Shown: positions 17,608 to 25,678 of the stretch, piece by piece
Layout of the letters: the number at the start of each line of letters is the position of its first letter
Numbering within the stretch: the first letter of the stretch is position 1
From: Ochrobactrum vermis
GTDB lineage: Bacteria; Pseudomonadota; Alphaproteobacteria; Rhizobiales; Rhizobiaceae
Assembly (NCBI RefSeq): GCF_002975205.1
Contig: NZ_PCOC01000002.1
Span: 1,255,001-1,319,000, forward strand
DNA length: 64,000 bases
Direction of reading: 5' to 3'
Notes under the pieces: generated by a model
Database searches by the model: none
What the model saw: the letters and a program-made list of their open reading frames with translations, nothing else
Told to the model about the DNA's origin: nothing
Position numbers and translations under genes: made by a program

Positions 17608-18915
17608 ATGTCTCAAGCCCAGAGCATAGATGCGCCGGCTATGGCCGGAAAGGAAATATCGGCAGGCAAAAGCCTGCTTGTCGTTGGCCTGTGCTGGCTT
17701 GCGATTTTCGCGGAAGGCTATGATGTCGGTGTCATCGGTGCCATTCTGCCCGCCTTGTCGGTCGATCCGGTCTGGCAGCTGACGCCGATAGAGCTTGGCG
17801 CCATCGGCAGCTACACGGTGATCGGCATGCTGATCGGCGGCATTCTTGCCGGCACGCTGAGCGAGCTTCACGGTCGCAAGCCGCTGTTCGTCGCCTGCAT
17901 CACCGTGTTTTCGCTGTGCATGATTGTCAGCGCCATGGCGCCGACACCCTTCATCTTCGGATTGAGCCGGTTCATTTCGGGCATTGGTCTTGGCGGGATT
18001 ATTCCGGTCGCGGCGGCGCTGACGGTGGAATATTCCCCCATCAAGAAGAAGAGCTTCAATTATGGTTTGATGTATTCAGGCTATTCGATGGGGTTGCTTG
18101 CCGCTGCGCTCTGCGGTCGCGGTTTTCTTGAAGCCCATGGCTGGCGCACCATCGTGCTGATCGGCGCTATCCCGCTGCTGTTCGTTCCGATCTTCCTCGC
18201 ATTCCTGCCGGAAAGCGTGGAATCGCTGGTCCAGCGCGGCAAGCATGATGCAGCGCGCAAGACGGCAGCGCGCATGGGCGTCGGCGTTCCGGCGGCGATT
18301 GTCCGCAAGCATGGCAAGGTTGGCTGGCGCACGGTGTTCAGCGAAATCTTCTCCCAGAAAAAGGCGTTTGAAACGGCCTGCTTCTGGAGCGCGCTTTTCA
18401 TGGGGCTGCTGCTGGTCTATGGCCTCGCGCAATGGCTGCCGCAGATCATGCGCAAGAACGGCTATGATCTCGGCAACAGCCTGCTGTTTCTCGCAGTCTT
18501 CAGCCTCAGCTCGGCAATCGGCGGTATCGTACTGGGCACATGGGCGGATCGCTTCGGCGTGCAGCGTACCGTTGCCTGTTCCTATGCGCTGGGTGCACTC
18601 GGTATTGTGGCGCTCGCCTTCAAGGGCTCGTTGCTGATGAACTATGTGTTTGTGGCAATTGCCGGTTTTGGCACCGTGTCGGCGTCGCTGGTTCTCACAG
18701 GCTTTCTGGCCCAGCGGCTCGATTCCTCGATCCGTTCTGCCGGAACCGGCTGGGCGCTGAGCTTCTCCCGCATTGGCGCGCTGTCGGGCCCGCTTCTGGG
18801 CGGTTTGATTGCAAGCCTCAATGTCGGCCCGCAATGGAACTTCTACATCTTTGCTATCGTTGCCGCTTTGGCAGCTGTGGCAACCGCGCTGATCCCGTCA
18901 CGCTCGACGGATTGA
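17608..18915 (+). CDS. MFS aromatic-acid/proton symporter (AAHS-like)
   Basis: A 435-residue, 12-segment major-facilitator protein. EGYDVGVIGAILPAL in the first helix corresponds to the DGYD motif of the PcaK/BenK aromatic-acid symporters, and GTLSELHGRKP is the loop 2-3 signature. It follows iorB by 43 bp with an AAAGGGGAAAG ribosome-binding site and is the last gene of the plus-strand operon. Anthranilate, indole-acetate or another aromatic acid are plausible cargos. An IS630 element starts 9 bp after its stop codon. Confidence 0.86.
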   Translation: MSQAQSIDAPAMAGKEISAGKSLLVVGLCWLAIFAEGYDVGVIGAILPALSVDPVWQLTPIELGAIGSYTVIGMLIGGILAGTLSELHGRKPLFVACITVFSLCMIVSAMAPTPFIFGLSRFISGIGLGGIIPVAAALTVEYSPIKKKSFNYGLMYSGYSMGLLAAALCGRGFLEAHGWRTIVLIGAIPLLFVPIFLAFLPESVESLVQRGKHDAARKTAARMGVGVPAAIVRKHGKVGWRTVFSEIFSQKKAFETACFWSALFMGLLLVYGLAQWLPQIMRKNGYDLGNSLLFLAVFSLSSAIGGIVLGTWADRFGVQRTVACSYALGALGIVALAFKGSLLMNYVFVAIAGFGTVSASLVLTGFLAQRLDSSIRSAGTGWALSFSRIGALSGPLLGGLIASLNVGPQWNFYIFAIVAALAAVATALIPSRSTD

Positions 18916-18931
18916 TCTAACCTAGAGCGTT

Positions 18932-19561
18932 TCACCTTTTAACGGAACCATATCCGGCGTTTACCAAATAGTTTTGGCATTCGGCGGGCTGGATGGTTTC
19001 GACCAGCCTGCCGATATGACGCCATGTGTCTTCGATGGTGCGCTTTTGTGCATTTCTCATCCAATGCTTGATCTTGGAAAAGGCTTGTTCGATCGGATTG
19101 AGGTCCGGCGAATAGGGTGGCAGGAACCAGAGCCGCGCACCGGCGGCTTTGATCAATTGACGGATGGTTGCCGACTTATGGCTGCCGAGATTGTCCATGA
19201 CGACAATGTCGCCTGGCTTGAGCACCGGGACCAACTGCTGCTCGACATAGGCGCGGAAACACTGGCCGTTCATCGGTCCGTCGAAGACACAGGGTGCTGT
19301 AAGCTGATCGTTCCTCAAAGCGCCCAGGAATGTCAGCGTGCGCCAATGGCCATGCGGTGCAAATGCCCGCAGTCGCTTGCCTTTTGGACCCCAGCCTCTG
19401 ATCGGCGACATGTTGGTCTTGATCCAGGTCTCATCAATGAAGACCAGCCGTTCGGGATCGAGATGATTTTGCAGGGTCTTCCAGCGCTGTCTTTTGCGAG
19501 CGACGTCGGCACGAGCTTGCTCAAGGGCGAATAGTGTTTTTTTTGAAGCGCAGCCCTTCAC
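18932..19561 (-). CDS. IS630 transposase, C-terminal catalytic frame (OrfB)
   Basis: This frame of 209 codons carries the complete DDE catalytic core: Asp in [10 protein letters not shown], Asp in [11 protein letters not shown] and Glu in [14 protein letters not shown]. It overlaps OrfA by 41 bp. A shift at the A8 run (complement of 19536-19543), either by +1 ribosomal frameshifting or by transcript slippage, would join the two frames into one full transposase of about 315 residues. The catalytic residues being intact suggests that the element is or was recently active. Confidence 0.88.
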   Translation of the reverse strand: MKGCASKKTLFALEQARADVARKRQRWKTLQNHLDPERLVFIDETWIKTNMSPIRGWGPKGKRLRAFAPHGHWRTLTFLGALRNDQLTAPCVFDGPMNGQCFRAYVEQQLVPVLKPGDIVVMDNLGSHKSATIRQLIKAAGARLWFLPPYSPDLNPIEQAFSKIKHWMRNAQKRTIEDTWRHIGRLVETIQPAECQNYLVNAGYGSVKR

Positions 19562-19880
19562 TGCGAATGAATTCCCAGATCGTATTGTGCGAGACGGAAA
19601 TACCCCGCTCGGTCAACGCCGCCTTCAGGCCATGGAGTGTCAGGTGTGGGTTCTCGGCGAGCCGTTGCACAATGATATCACGATGCGGTTCGAGTATCCG
19701 CTTGCGGTGGCCGCCCATCTTGCCGGGATGAACCGATCCGGTCGCACGATGGCGCTGGGACCATTTTACGACTGAAGATGCGGCAATTTCAAACCGCGTC
19801 GCCACTGAACGAACGCTTTCGCCACTCAGCACGGCGGCAACAACGCGCTCTCGAAGATCATTCGATATCGGTGCGGTCAT
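19521..19880 (-). CDS. IS630 transposase, N-terminal DNA-binding frame (OrfA)
   Basis: A 119-residue frame with a helix-turn-helix region: [20 protein letters not shown] followed by [12 protein letters not shown], then [12 protein letters not shown] and a second homeodomain-like part. It binds the IS ends. It runs into the A8 run near its 3' end (GLRFKKN) and terminates 11 codons or so later unless frameshifting moves it into OrfB. Confidence 0.85.
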   Translation of the reverse strand: MTAPISNDLRERVVAAVLSGESVRSVATRFEIAASSVVKWSQRHRATGSVHPGKMGGHRKRILEPHRDIIVQRLAENPHLTLHGLKAALTERGISVSHNTIWEFIRSEGLRFKKNTIRP

Positions 19881-19976
19881 CCAACGCTGGCCTCCATCCA
19901 GCCAGCATCAGTGAATCAGAACAAAACTGATTTGGGAAGCCCATTCGATTCAGAGAAAAACGGAAACGCTCTAGTA

Positions 19977-20003
19977 CCGGCTCGCTTTCTTGAAGCGGGC
20001 CGG
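19977..20003. terminator. Hairpin after the MarR gene
   Basis: CCGGCTCGCTT and AAGCGGGCCGG pair over 11 bp (one T/G wobble) with a 5-nt loop, immediately after the MarR stop codon. No T run is left on the MarR side because the IS630 element begins three to four bases away. It may have been a bidirectional terminator for the convergent MFS and MarR genes. Confidence 0.5.
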
Positions 20004-20005
20004 GT

Positions 20006-20512
20006 TTAGAGTTCGTTTTTACGGATATTGCGCAGCATTTTCTGCAAGGTGCCGACAAAGGCGCGATGCTCGTCTTCATCGATGCCTTCAAACAATTGCA
20101 GCAGCAGATCATACATGGCCGGCCATGCTTCGTTGAAGATGTTGCGGCCTTCTTCGGTCATCGAAATATCGCGGATGCGCATATCTTCGGCGCGGGCCTG
20201 ACGGCGAATGTAACCCTGCTCTTCCAGCGAATCGAGCGTGCGGCTCATGGTGGATTGTTCGGTCACGGTAAAGACCGCAAGCTCATTGATCGTGGCCGAA
20301 GGGGTGACACTCAGGACGGCGAGCGTTCGCAATTTGACGGTCGTGATCTTGCGGCCTTTCAGCGCTTCTGCAAGGTTCGCATTATAGCGCGCCATCAGGC
20401 GGTTCATCAGGTAGGGCGCAAAACTGTTCAGGCCGATCTCGCCCAGCGAACGCGCGGGGTTCTCCTCCTGATGCTCGGAAGCCAGAACCGTACCTGAGAA
20501 GCGTTCCTCCAT
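20006..20512 (-). CDS. MarR-family regulator
   Basis: A 168-residue winged-helix regulator with TVKLRTLAVLSVTPSATINEL, the recognition helix VTEQSTMSRTLDSLEEQGYI and the beta-wing region RRQARAEDMRIRDISMTEEG. MarR proteins repress aromatic catabolism or efflux genes and respond to aromatic ligands. It is separated from the monooxygenase/MFS operon by a terminator and a Bru-RS-like repeat, so it has its own promoter. MarR regulators also accompany acyl-CoA-dehydrogenase-like monooxygenases in indole-acetate (iac) clusters. Control of the 20778-24739 operon is the most likely role. Confidence 0.86.
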   Translation of the reverse strand: MEERFSGTVLASEHQEENPARSLGEIGLNSFAPYLMNRLMARYNANLAEALKGRKITTVKLRTLAVLSVTPSATINELAVFTVTEQSTMSRTLDSLEEQGYIRRQARAEDMRIRDISMTEEGRNIFNEAWPAMYDLLLQLFEGIDEDEHRAFVGTLQKMLRNIRKNEL

Positions 20513-20624
20513 GAATTCCCTCGCTATCGATCATGGTTGCAACAGTCATGCGCCCGATGCGATGCGGCATCAGGCACAACAAGGCGCTCTCATCGGTGTT
20601 AATATCGGTTGCGGAAAGAAGCCA

Positions 20625-20662
20625 GAGAAAAAGGCGGATGCGACCTGGCAATCGCATCCGCC
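20625..20662 (-). terminator. Strong intrinsic terminator of the monooxygenase/MFS operon
   Basis: GGCGGATGCGA (20633-20643) and TCGCATCCGCC (20652-20662) form a perfect 11-bp stem with an 8-nt loop. Read on the minus strand, the stem is followed at once by TTTTTCTCT. It ends transcripts of the upstream minus-strand operon before the MarR gene. Confidence 0.8.
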
Positions 20663-20670
20663 GCCGTTCT

Positions 20671-20776
20671 TTAGAGCGCGTTTCGATCTGATTAAATCAG
20701 ATCGGCGCTCTAATTTCTTCTATTTTAAGCATAATCTTATCGATCCTCGTTTCACTCCGGTCGGATTATGCTCTAA
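20671..20776. repeat. Bru-RS-like palindromic repeat, copy 1
   Basis: A 106-bp element bounded by TTAGAGC and GCTCTAA. It holds an inner hairpin (CGATCTGATT / AATCAGATCG) and a second one (AGCATAATC / GATTATGCT). It differs at about nine positions from copy 2 (42191-42296). It begins one base after the stop codon of the MFS gene. Confidence 0.85.
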
Positions 20777-20777
20777 A

Positions 20778-22088
20778 TCAGGGGCGGGAGGCCTCGCCCG
20801 AAATCCCGTTGCCGCTGGTGGCAATGGCAACCTTGTCGTCGTTCAGGTTGAAACTCTCGCGGGTGACCACAAGAATGATGGCCAGAATGATCGCTTCCAT
20901 GATCGCGAAGGTCAGGAAGGCGCTGACAAAAGATCCGCCCGAAAGCTTGATGACAACGCCCATGACCCAGGGCGAAATGAAGGTCGCAATGATGGCAAAG
21001 ATCTCGGCATAACCGACCGCTGCCGTCGCCAGTTCTTCCGGATATTTTTCGCTGAGGAATGCGAAGATCGCACCGCCGCCGAAAAGCGCTACACCGCTCA
21101 AAAGCGCCATCAAAATGAGCCAGCCGAAGCCGAGTGGTATTGCCATGCCTATGGTGAACATCACCGCGACGAGAACGGCAAGCACGGTTCCGAATTTAAT
21201 CATCCCCGTTTTGTTCAGCCGGTCGGCGGCGTAACCGCCGATGACCAGAAACACGACCTGCGACAGCCCCATCAGGGTTCCGACCAGTGCCGCGTCTTCC
21301 ACCGGCATCTGATGCACAGCAATATATCCGGGAATGACCCATGTGGCGGTTCCGGCAATCGCCATCGTGCAGGCCGAAATGCCGAGGCTGCCGACGATGA
21401 TCCATTTCGAGCGGAAGATGCTGCCCAATGAGGCCGTGGAGGTCTGCCGCTTTTCAGGCTCCCAGCGGAAATCTCTAAAACCGATATGGGCCGGATTGTT
21501 GCGGGTGAAGAGCAGTACGCCAGCCGCCGTCACCAGCGTTCCGATGGCAAGAATGGCGAAGAAGGTGCGCCAGCCATAGGTGATGGAAAGCGGAATGCCA
21601 ATCGCGAAGTCCAGCGTGATTGCCAGACTATAGGCTGCGAGGATCAAGCCGATCATGCTGCCGCGCCGCTTCTGCGGGAACCAGCCGATGATGAGTTTCA
21701 TATTGCCGAGGAAAATCGCTGCGTCGAAGAAACCGATAAACAGGCGCAGCGCAATCAACTGGGCGTATGTCTGCACATAGACTTGCGCCACCATGCCGAT
21801 GGCGGTGAAGGAAAGCCCGATCAGTAGCAGCGATCGGGCACTCATGCGGCGGCTCAATTGCGACCAGACGATCATGCCGAGACCATAGGTCAGCGCAAAT
21901 ATCCCCTGCGCCAGACCGGCCTGCGCGGAATCGAGCTGAAGTGTTTCCGAAATGAACGGTATCACCGCCGCAAAGGCGTACCAGTCGGCGGCGAGAAACA
22001 TCTCGCACAAAAGCGCCAGCGCCAGCATTCCCCATTGCCAGCGCTTTATTCTGGATTGATCTAAGTCCGATAGGCTTTCCCATTGCAT
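20778..22088 (-). CDS. MFS transporter of the two-component monooxygenase operon
   Basis: A 436-residue major-facilitator protein with 12 predicted segments, WSQLSRRMSARSLLLIGL as the loop 2-3 region and GWFPQKRRGSMIGLILAAYS in the middle. I start it at the ATG at 22088, which follows AAGGGGAA; a longer frame would begin inside the hydrolase gene. It is the last gene of the oxygenase-reductase-hydrolase operon and probably imports the substrate of that monooxygenase. The family resembles anion/organic-acid importers rather than drug pumps, but the cargo is unknown. Confidence 0.85.
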   Translation of the reverse strand: MQWESLSDLDQSRIKRWQWGMLALALLCEMFLAADWYAFAAVIPFISETLQLDSAQAGLAQGIFALTYGLGMIVWSQLSRRMSARSLLLIGLSFTAIGMVAQVYVQTYAQLIALRLFIGFFDAAIFLGNMKLIIGWFPQKRRGSMIGLILAAYSLAITLDFAIGIPLSITYGWRTFFAILAIGTLVTAAGVLLFTRNNPAHIGFRDFRWEPEKRQTSTASLGSIFRSKWIIVGSLGISACTMAIAGTATWVIPGYIAVHQMPVEDAALVGTLMGLSQVVFLVIGGYAADRLNKTGMIKFGTVLAVLVAVMFTIGMAIPLGFGWLILMALLSGVALFGGGAIFAFLSEKYPEELATAAVGYAEIFAIIATFISPWVMGVVIKLSGGSFVSAFLTFAIMEAIILAIILVVTRESFNLNDDKVAIATSGNGISGEASRP

Positions 22089-22144
22089 GGCTTGGTTCCC
22101 CTTATTTTTACCTGCAAAGCTGTGATGCGCATCTTTATGGGCGC

Positions 22145-22930
22145 TCAAACCGTCGAGAGAAAATCGCGCACAAGTGTTGCCGCCGCCGGCGTTTCCTCAA
22201 ACAGCAGATGTCCGGTCGCGCCGAGTGTCTCCAGACGCGCGCCGCCGATCACGCGCTGCCATTCTTGGCCATACTGTGCCGGGATAACCCGGTCTTTCTC
22301 ACCCCATAGGATCAGGGTCGGCATGTTCAACCGATGCAGCCAATGGCCAAGTTTTGGATTGCCGCGCCCATCAGTTGCGTGAACGCGCGCCAGCGCACCC
22401 ATTTCACGCCCGAGTGTTGCATCGAACTGGCTGTCGGGCTCTGTCGGGAAATAGCGGAGTGTGACCGCCGGATCGTGCGTTAGATGGGCAGGAATATCGG
22501 CTGGCGCGACCTGAAACAGATCGGGGATAGGGATTGCCGTACGGTCGAGACCGGCGGGCGCTGCAAGAAACAGCGCGGCCAGCCTGTCCGGCTGTCTGAT
22601 CGCGTATTCGGCGGCGATCCAGCCGCCGAGCGAAAAACCGCCAAGACTAAACCGGCCCAGCCCCAGCGCATCGAAGAAATCCATGTAATGGAGCACGTAG
22701 TCGCCGATCTGCACGATATCGGCATCGTCGTCGCTTTCGCCGAAATTCGGATGAAACGGAATGATGAGCCGGTTTCTGGAAGCAATGTCGGTCAGGCTGT
22801 CGAAGCCGGGAAATGTCCCGGTTCCATGCAGAAAGATGACATCCTTGCCTTCACCCTTCACGAGATAGGTGACGGTTTTGTCCCGGATTTCGACCGTGCG
22901 TTTTTCAAAACTGCTCGAGTAATTCAACAT
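22145..22930 (-). CDS. Alpha/beta hydrolase of the monooxygenase operon
   Basis: A 261-residue alpha/beta-hydrolase-fold enzyme. FLHGTGTFPG gives the oxyanion region, Ser100 in GGFSLGGW is the nucleophile, the Asp in LWGEKDRVIP the acid and the His in ATGHLLFEE the base. It is in the size range of aromatic meta-cleavage C-C hydrolases and of the cofactor-free 2,4-dioxygenases of quinolones. Its start overlaps the reductase gene by 26 bp, with GGTGG as ribosome-binding site. It probably acts on the product of the two-component monooxygenase. The bond it breaks cannot be told from the sequence. Confidence 0.83.
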   Translation of the reverse strand: MLNYSSSFEKRTVEIRDKTVTYLVKGEGKDVIFLHGTGTFPGFDSLTDIASRNRLIIPFHPNFGESDDDADIVQIGDYVLHYMDFFDALGLGRFSLGGFSLGGWIAAEYAIRQPDRLAALFLAAPAGLDRTAIPIPDLFQVAPADIPAHLTHDPAVTLRYFPTEPDSQFDATLGREMGALARVHATDGRGNPKLGHWLHRLNMPTLILWGEKDRVIPAQYGQEWQRVIGGARLETLGATGHLLFEETPAAATLVRDFLSTV

Positions 22931-23483
22931 CTTTCCACCTTATGCCGCTGGCTTGGTGTGACTGGACCAATTGCTTTCTCATCTGGTCGACGGCGCTGTC
23001 GATCCGCGTTTCCAGAGCCGGAGGCAACATTCCGTCCGGTTCCAGTTCCGCCGAACAGGCATAGATGCCGGTTGCGACGGTTCCTGCTTCGAAAAAGCCG
23101 AATAACGGGCGCAGATGATGCTCGACGACCAGCGCGTGACGATGCCCGCCGCCCACTGCACACAGAACGGTCGGGCGACCGCGCAGCGCCAGTGGATGAA
23201 CGAGATCGAACACATGCTTGAAAAGGCCGGGATAACTGCCCTGATAGACAGGGCAGCCGACGATCAGAGCATCGCAATGCTCGATCTCCGAAATGAGGCT
23301 TTCAGACTGCCGGTCGAGTGCCTTGCGATTGACGGTGAACAGGTTCGGCCCGGCATGCGACAGGTCCAGATGTGTGACCGTTACATCGTCCTCCGCTTCC
23401 AGCCTTGCGGCAATCGCTTGGGTCAACCGATGAACTTTCGTCGGGCGATCACACCCGACGAAGCTGACAATATTTCTCGTCAT
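22905..23483 (-). CDS. NAD(P)H-dependent FMN reductase (SsuE/flavodoxin-fold)
   Basis: A 192-residue flavodoxin-fold reductase: SFVGCDRPTKVHRLTQAIA at the phosphate-binding loop, LIVGCPVYQGSYPGLFKHVFDLV in the middle and LCAVGGGHRHALVVEHHLRPLFGFF, typical of SsuE/MsuE-type proteins. It delivers reduced FMN to the oxygenase encoded directly upstream (8-bp gap). I use the ATG at 23483; a longer frame enters the oxygenase gene. Two-component systems with this reductase type act on sulfonates or aromatic rings; the neighbouring hydrolase and anthranilate genes favour an aromatic or N-heteroaromatic substrate. Confidence 0.86.
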   Translation of the reverse strand: MTRNIVSFVGCDRPTKVHRLTQAIAARLEAEDDVTVTHLDLSHAGPNLFTVNRKALDRQSESLISEIEHCDALIVGCPVYQGSYPGLFKHVFDLVHPLALRGRPTVLCAVGGGHRHALVVEHHLRPLFGFFEAGTVATGIYACSAELEPDGMLPPALETRIDSAVDQMRKQLVQSHQASGIRWKDVELLEQF

Positions 23484-23491
23484 GACCGGTC

Positions 23492-24739
23492 TCAGTTTTC
23501 GCTGATGCCGAAAACGGTCCATCGCGCGTCGGGACCCGAAATACCGAGCAGACCTTTGCCGCATTCCTCGACGATCTGGTCGGCGAGCAGGATATGCTGG
23601 GTGCCGGAATGGATGTCGCGATAGAAGCGCTGCATGGCCGTGTTGTGCAGCGATGCGCCGCGTGCCGCACGATGTGCGAATGTCGCCACATCCGAAACGA
23701 TGTCATGCATATAGCGCAGCGAAAGTTTCACCATCGTCATCTGGTCGAGGGATGGAACACCGCCGGATGCGGTGGTCTGCGAGACATCTTCCCATGTTTC
23801 CATGGCAAGCGCTCGCGCCGCCCGATAGCGGGCTTCCGCATTGGCAAACTGGAACCGCAGGCTAGCGCTGTCCGCACTTTTGCCGAACGGATCCTGACGC
23901 TGACGGATCACCTTCGCGAGTTCGTCGAGAATCCGGCGACCAACACCGATGGCCCAGCTCGTATGGGTGAGGGCGCTGTAGCCTGCCAGCCCGAGATGGC
24001 CCTGCGACTGACCGCGTTTCGGTGCGGACTGCGTGAAACTATAGACCATGGAATCCGGTACGAAGAGGTCTTCATCGGTTGCAAGCGTATAGTCGAAGCT
24101 GCCGGTGGCGCGCAGGCCCAGCACATCCCAGTTGCCGAGCAGCTGGATTGTCGAGCGCGGGTGATGCGCAACGATAATCTGCGGTGCGCTGGTTTCGTCC
24201 TTCAGTAGCGCCTTTCCGCTCGGATCCTTGGGATCAAGCAGGAAACAGCCGGAATGAATCCATTCTGCGTGGAAGATGGAGCTTCCATAGGCCCAGTTGC
24301 CGCGGATCATATAGCCGCCGTCGACCTTGCGGGCAAAGCCGCGCGGCACGCCATTGCCCGCAATGGTGATATCGACACCATCCTTGAATACATTGGCAAT
24401 CCCCTCGTCGTCGAGGTAGATCGCCATGGTCGTGCCTTCCATATTGTTGACCATCGTGCACCAGCCGGACGATGCATGGGCGTAAGATAGCGCCGACATG
24501 ATTTTCATGGCATCGATGGGCCGCAGTTCCGCGCCGCCGACTTCCTTGGGAAACAGCATCGTGTAGAAGCCGCCCTTGCGCATCGCGTCCACGACGTCAT
24601 CATGCATGCGCCCGAGTTTCTCGGCTTCTTCCGCCTTTTCCTCAATCAAAGGTAGAATCGATTGCAGACGGTCGTTGAAGCCCTGAAGGACTGCGGAATA
24701 GTTGTCGGCCGTGTGAGTCCGGTGCACGCTGGTATCCAA
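23492..24739 (-). CDS. Group D flavin-dependent monooxygenase, acyl-CoA dehydrogenase fold
   Basis: A 415-residue oxygenase related to HpaC2-type phenol hydroxylases, HsaA and IacA. Landmarks are LRPIDAMKIMSALSYAHASSGW, GGYMIRGNWAYGSSIFHAEW and the GLRATGSFDYTL segment before the VPD loop. It lacks the catalytic Glu motif of acyl-CoA dehydrogenases. It uses reduced flavin from the reductase encoded next to hydroxylate an aromatic compound. The best start is the TTG at 24739, which has AAGGGGAA five bases upstream, the same sequence as before the operon's MFS gene; a longer ATG-started frame runs into the LuxR promoter. The substrate is unknown. Confidence 0.85.
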   Translation of the reverse strand: MDTSVHRTHTADNYSAVLQGFNDRLQSILPLIEEKAEEAEKLGRMHDDVVDAMRKGGFYTMLFPKEVGGAELRPIDAMKIMSALSYAHASSGWCTMVNNMEGTTMAIYLDDEGIANVFKDGVDITIAGNGVPRGFARKVDGGYMIRGNWAYGSSIFHAEWIHSGCFLLDPKDPSGKALLKDETSAPQIIVAHHPRSTIQLLGNWDVLGLRATGSFDYTLATDEDLFVPDSMVYSFTQSAPKRGQSQGHLGLAGYSALTHTSWAIGVGRRILDELAKVIRQRQDPFGKSADSASLRFQFANAEARYRAARALAMETWEDVSQTTASGGVPSLDQMTMVKLSLRYMHDIVSDVATFAHRAARGASLHNTAMQRFYRDIHSGTQHILLADQIVEECGKGLLGISGPDARWTVFGISEN

Positions 24740-24791
24740 GTTAGTTCCCCTTGATTTAGTGGTTATAAGCAGGAATGATACGGACAAGAGT

Positions 24792-24830
24792 GGGAACGAA
24801 CATTCCCCCCAGATGGGGGGCTTGGGAACT
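24792..24830. promoter_or_regulatory. Operator-like inverted repeats between oxygenase and LuxR genes
   Basis: CCCCCC-AGAT-GGGGGG (24805-24820) is a perfect inverted repeat. It overlaps a second one, GGGAA-N6-TTCCC (24792-24807), and GGGAAC recurs at 24824-24829. The sites lie within the roughly 100-bp divergent promoter region. They are candidates for binding by the LuxR-type protein or the MarR protein. Confidence 0.5.
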
Positions 24831-24841
24831 CGGGAGAGAGA

Positions 24842-25633
24842 ATGCCCAGGCAAATATTATCGACAGACGAGCGAATATCTGCAGCGCTTTCCGTTGCGGA
24901 AAGCCGAAATTATGACGATTTTACAATAGCTTGCGATCATTTTGCCGCGAATGTTCTGCGGGTGCGCTCGCTTGGAATTTATTTGCTGGAGAATAATCGG
25001 CCACGTCTTTTTCACAGTATCAACGCGCCTACCGGCTTTCTTCTTGAATATCAGAATGGGCTCGCGGATTCGGATCCGATGATTGCAGCGGTTGTGCAGA
25101 ATGCGGGCGCGATTGCGGGCTCGCGATTGCCCCGAAATGCATCTGGCAATGTGCCGCTGATGCGAATGCTGCTTGCTCGATGGAACTACAACGATAACTT
25201 GTGCAGTCCGGTTTATGTCGGTGGCAACATTCAGGCATTGATTTATGCTGCCGGTTTCGAGATGCACGCGACGCAGCTCGAAGAGCAGGTATCATTGTTA
25301 TGCCGTTCGTCGGCGCTTGCCTTGCGTAATATTCAGGAAGCGCGCCCGGCGAAGACGCCCGGTGCCAATCTGACTAGCCTGTCGCCACGCCTCTCGACGG
25401 TCGCCCGGTTACTGGCCGCTGGCAACACCAACAAGCAGATTGCGCGGCATCTGGAACTGTCACCGCACACGGTGAAGGATTATGTCGATGATCTGATCAA
25501 GCGTTTCGGTGTTCACAACAGAACGGAAGTGGCCGTGCTGATCAACCGCATGAGCGGAGGGACGAAAGCCGAGCCGGTCGGATTTGCCCTGTCGGGACAT
25601 GAGCGACGCGGCCTTCCGATAGAGCATTTCTGA
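24842..25633 (+). CDS. LuxR-family regulator with N-terminal sensor domain
   Basis: A 263-residue regulator. The C-terminal part (about residues 178-240) is a LuxR/GerE helix-turn-helix: LSPRLSTVARLLAAGNTNKQIARHLELSPHTVKDYV (36 residues abridged to its key LSPHTVKDYVDDL recognition segment). The N-terminal 165 residues are a GAF- or autoinducer-domain-like sensor with no clear acyl-homoserine-lactone signature, so it is more likely to bind an aromatic ligand. It is divergent from the two-component monooxygenase operon and probably activates it. Its ribosome-binding site GGGAGAGAGA directly precedes the ATG. It is convergent with the arylformamidase-like gene. Confidence 0.8.
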   Translation: MPRQILSTDERISAALSVAESRNYDDFTIACDHFAANVLRVRSLGIYLLENNRPRLFHSINAPTGFLLEYQNGLADSDPMIAAVVQNAGAIAGSRLPRNASGNVPLMRMLLARWNYNDNLCSPVYVGGNIQALIYAAGFEMHATQLEEQVSLLCRSSALALRNIQEARPAKTPGANLTSLSPRLSTVARLLAAGNTNKQIARHLELSPHTVKDYVDDLIKRFGVHNRTEVAVLINRMSGGTKAEPVGFALSGHERRGLPIEHF

Positions 25634-25634
25634 A

Positions 25635-25675
25635 GACGCCTGCTGCCACGAGCGAAAAGGCGCCTCACTTTTTCC
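25635..25675 (+). terminator. Weak terminator candidate after the LuxR gene
   Basis: ACGCCT and AGGCGC can pair around a 16-nt loop and TTTTT follows within six bases, between the convergent LuxR and arylformamidase-like genes. The stem is short and imperfect. Confidence 0.3.
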
Positions 25676-25678
25676 GTG

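Larger units (their letters stand above)
18925..19971 (-). mobile_element. IS630-family insertion sequence
   Basis: A 1047-bp element flanked by TA (18923-18924 and 19972-19973), the target duplicated by IS630 elements. The ends share the inverted repeat GAGCGTTTC. It encodes a two-frame transposase with an A8 run at the frame junction. It sits between the convergent MFS and MarR genes and appears not to disrupt a gene. Confidence 0.9.

Noticed and set aside
24842..25633. LuxR protein as a quorum-sensing receptor
   Set aside because: No acyl-homoserine-lactone synthase gene is nearby and the N-terminal domain does not show a convincing lactone-binding signature.
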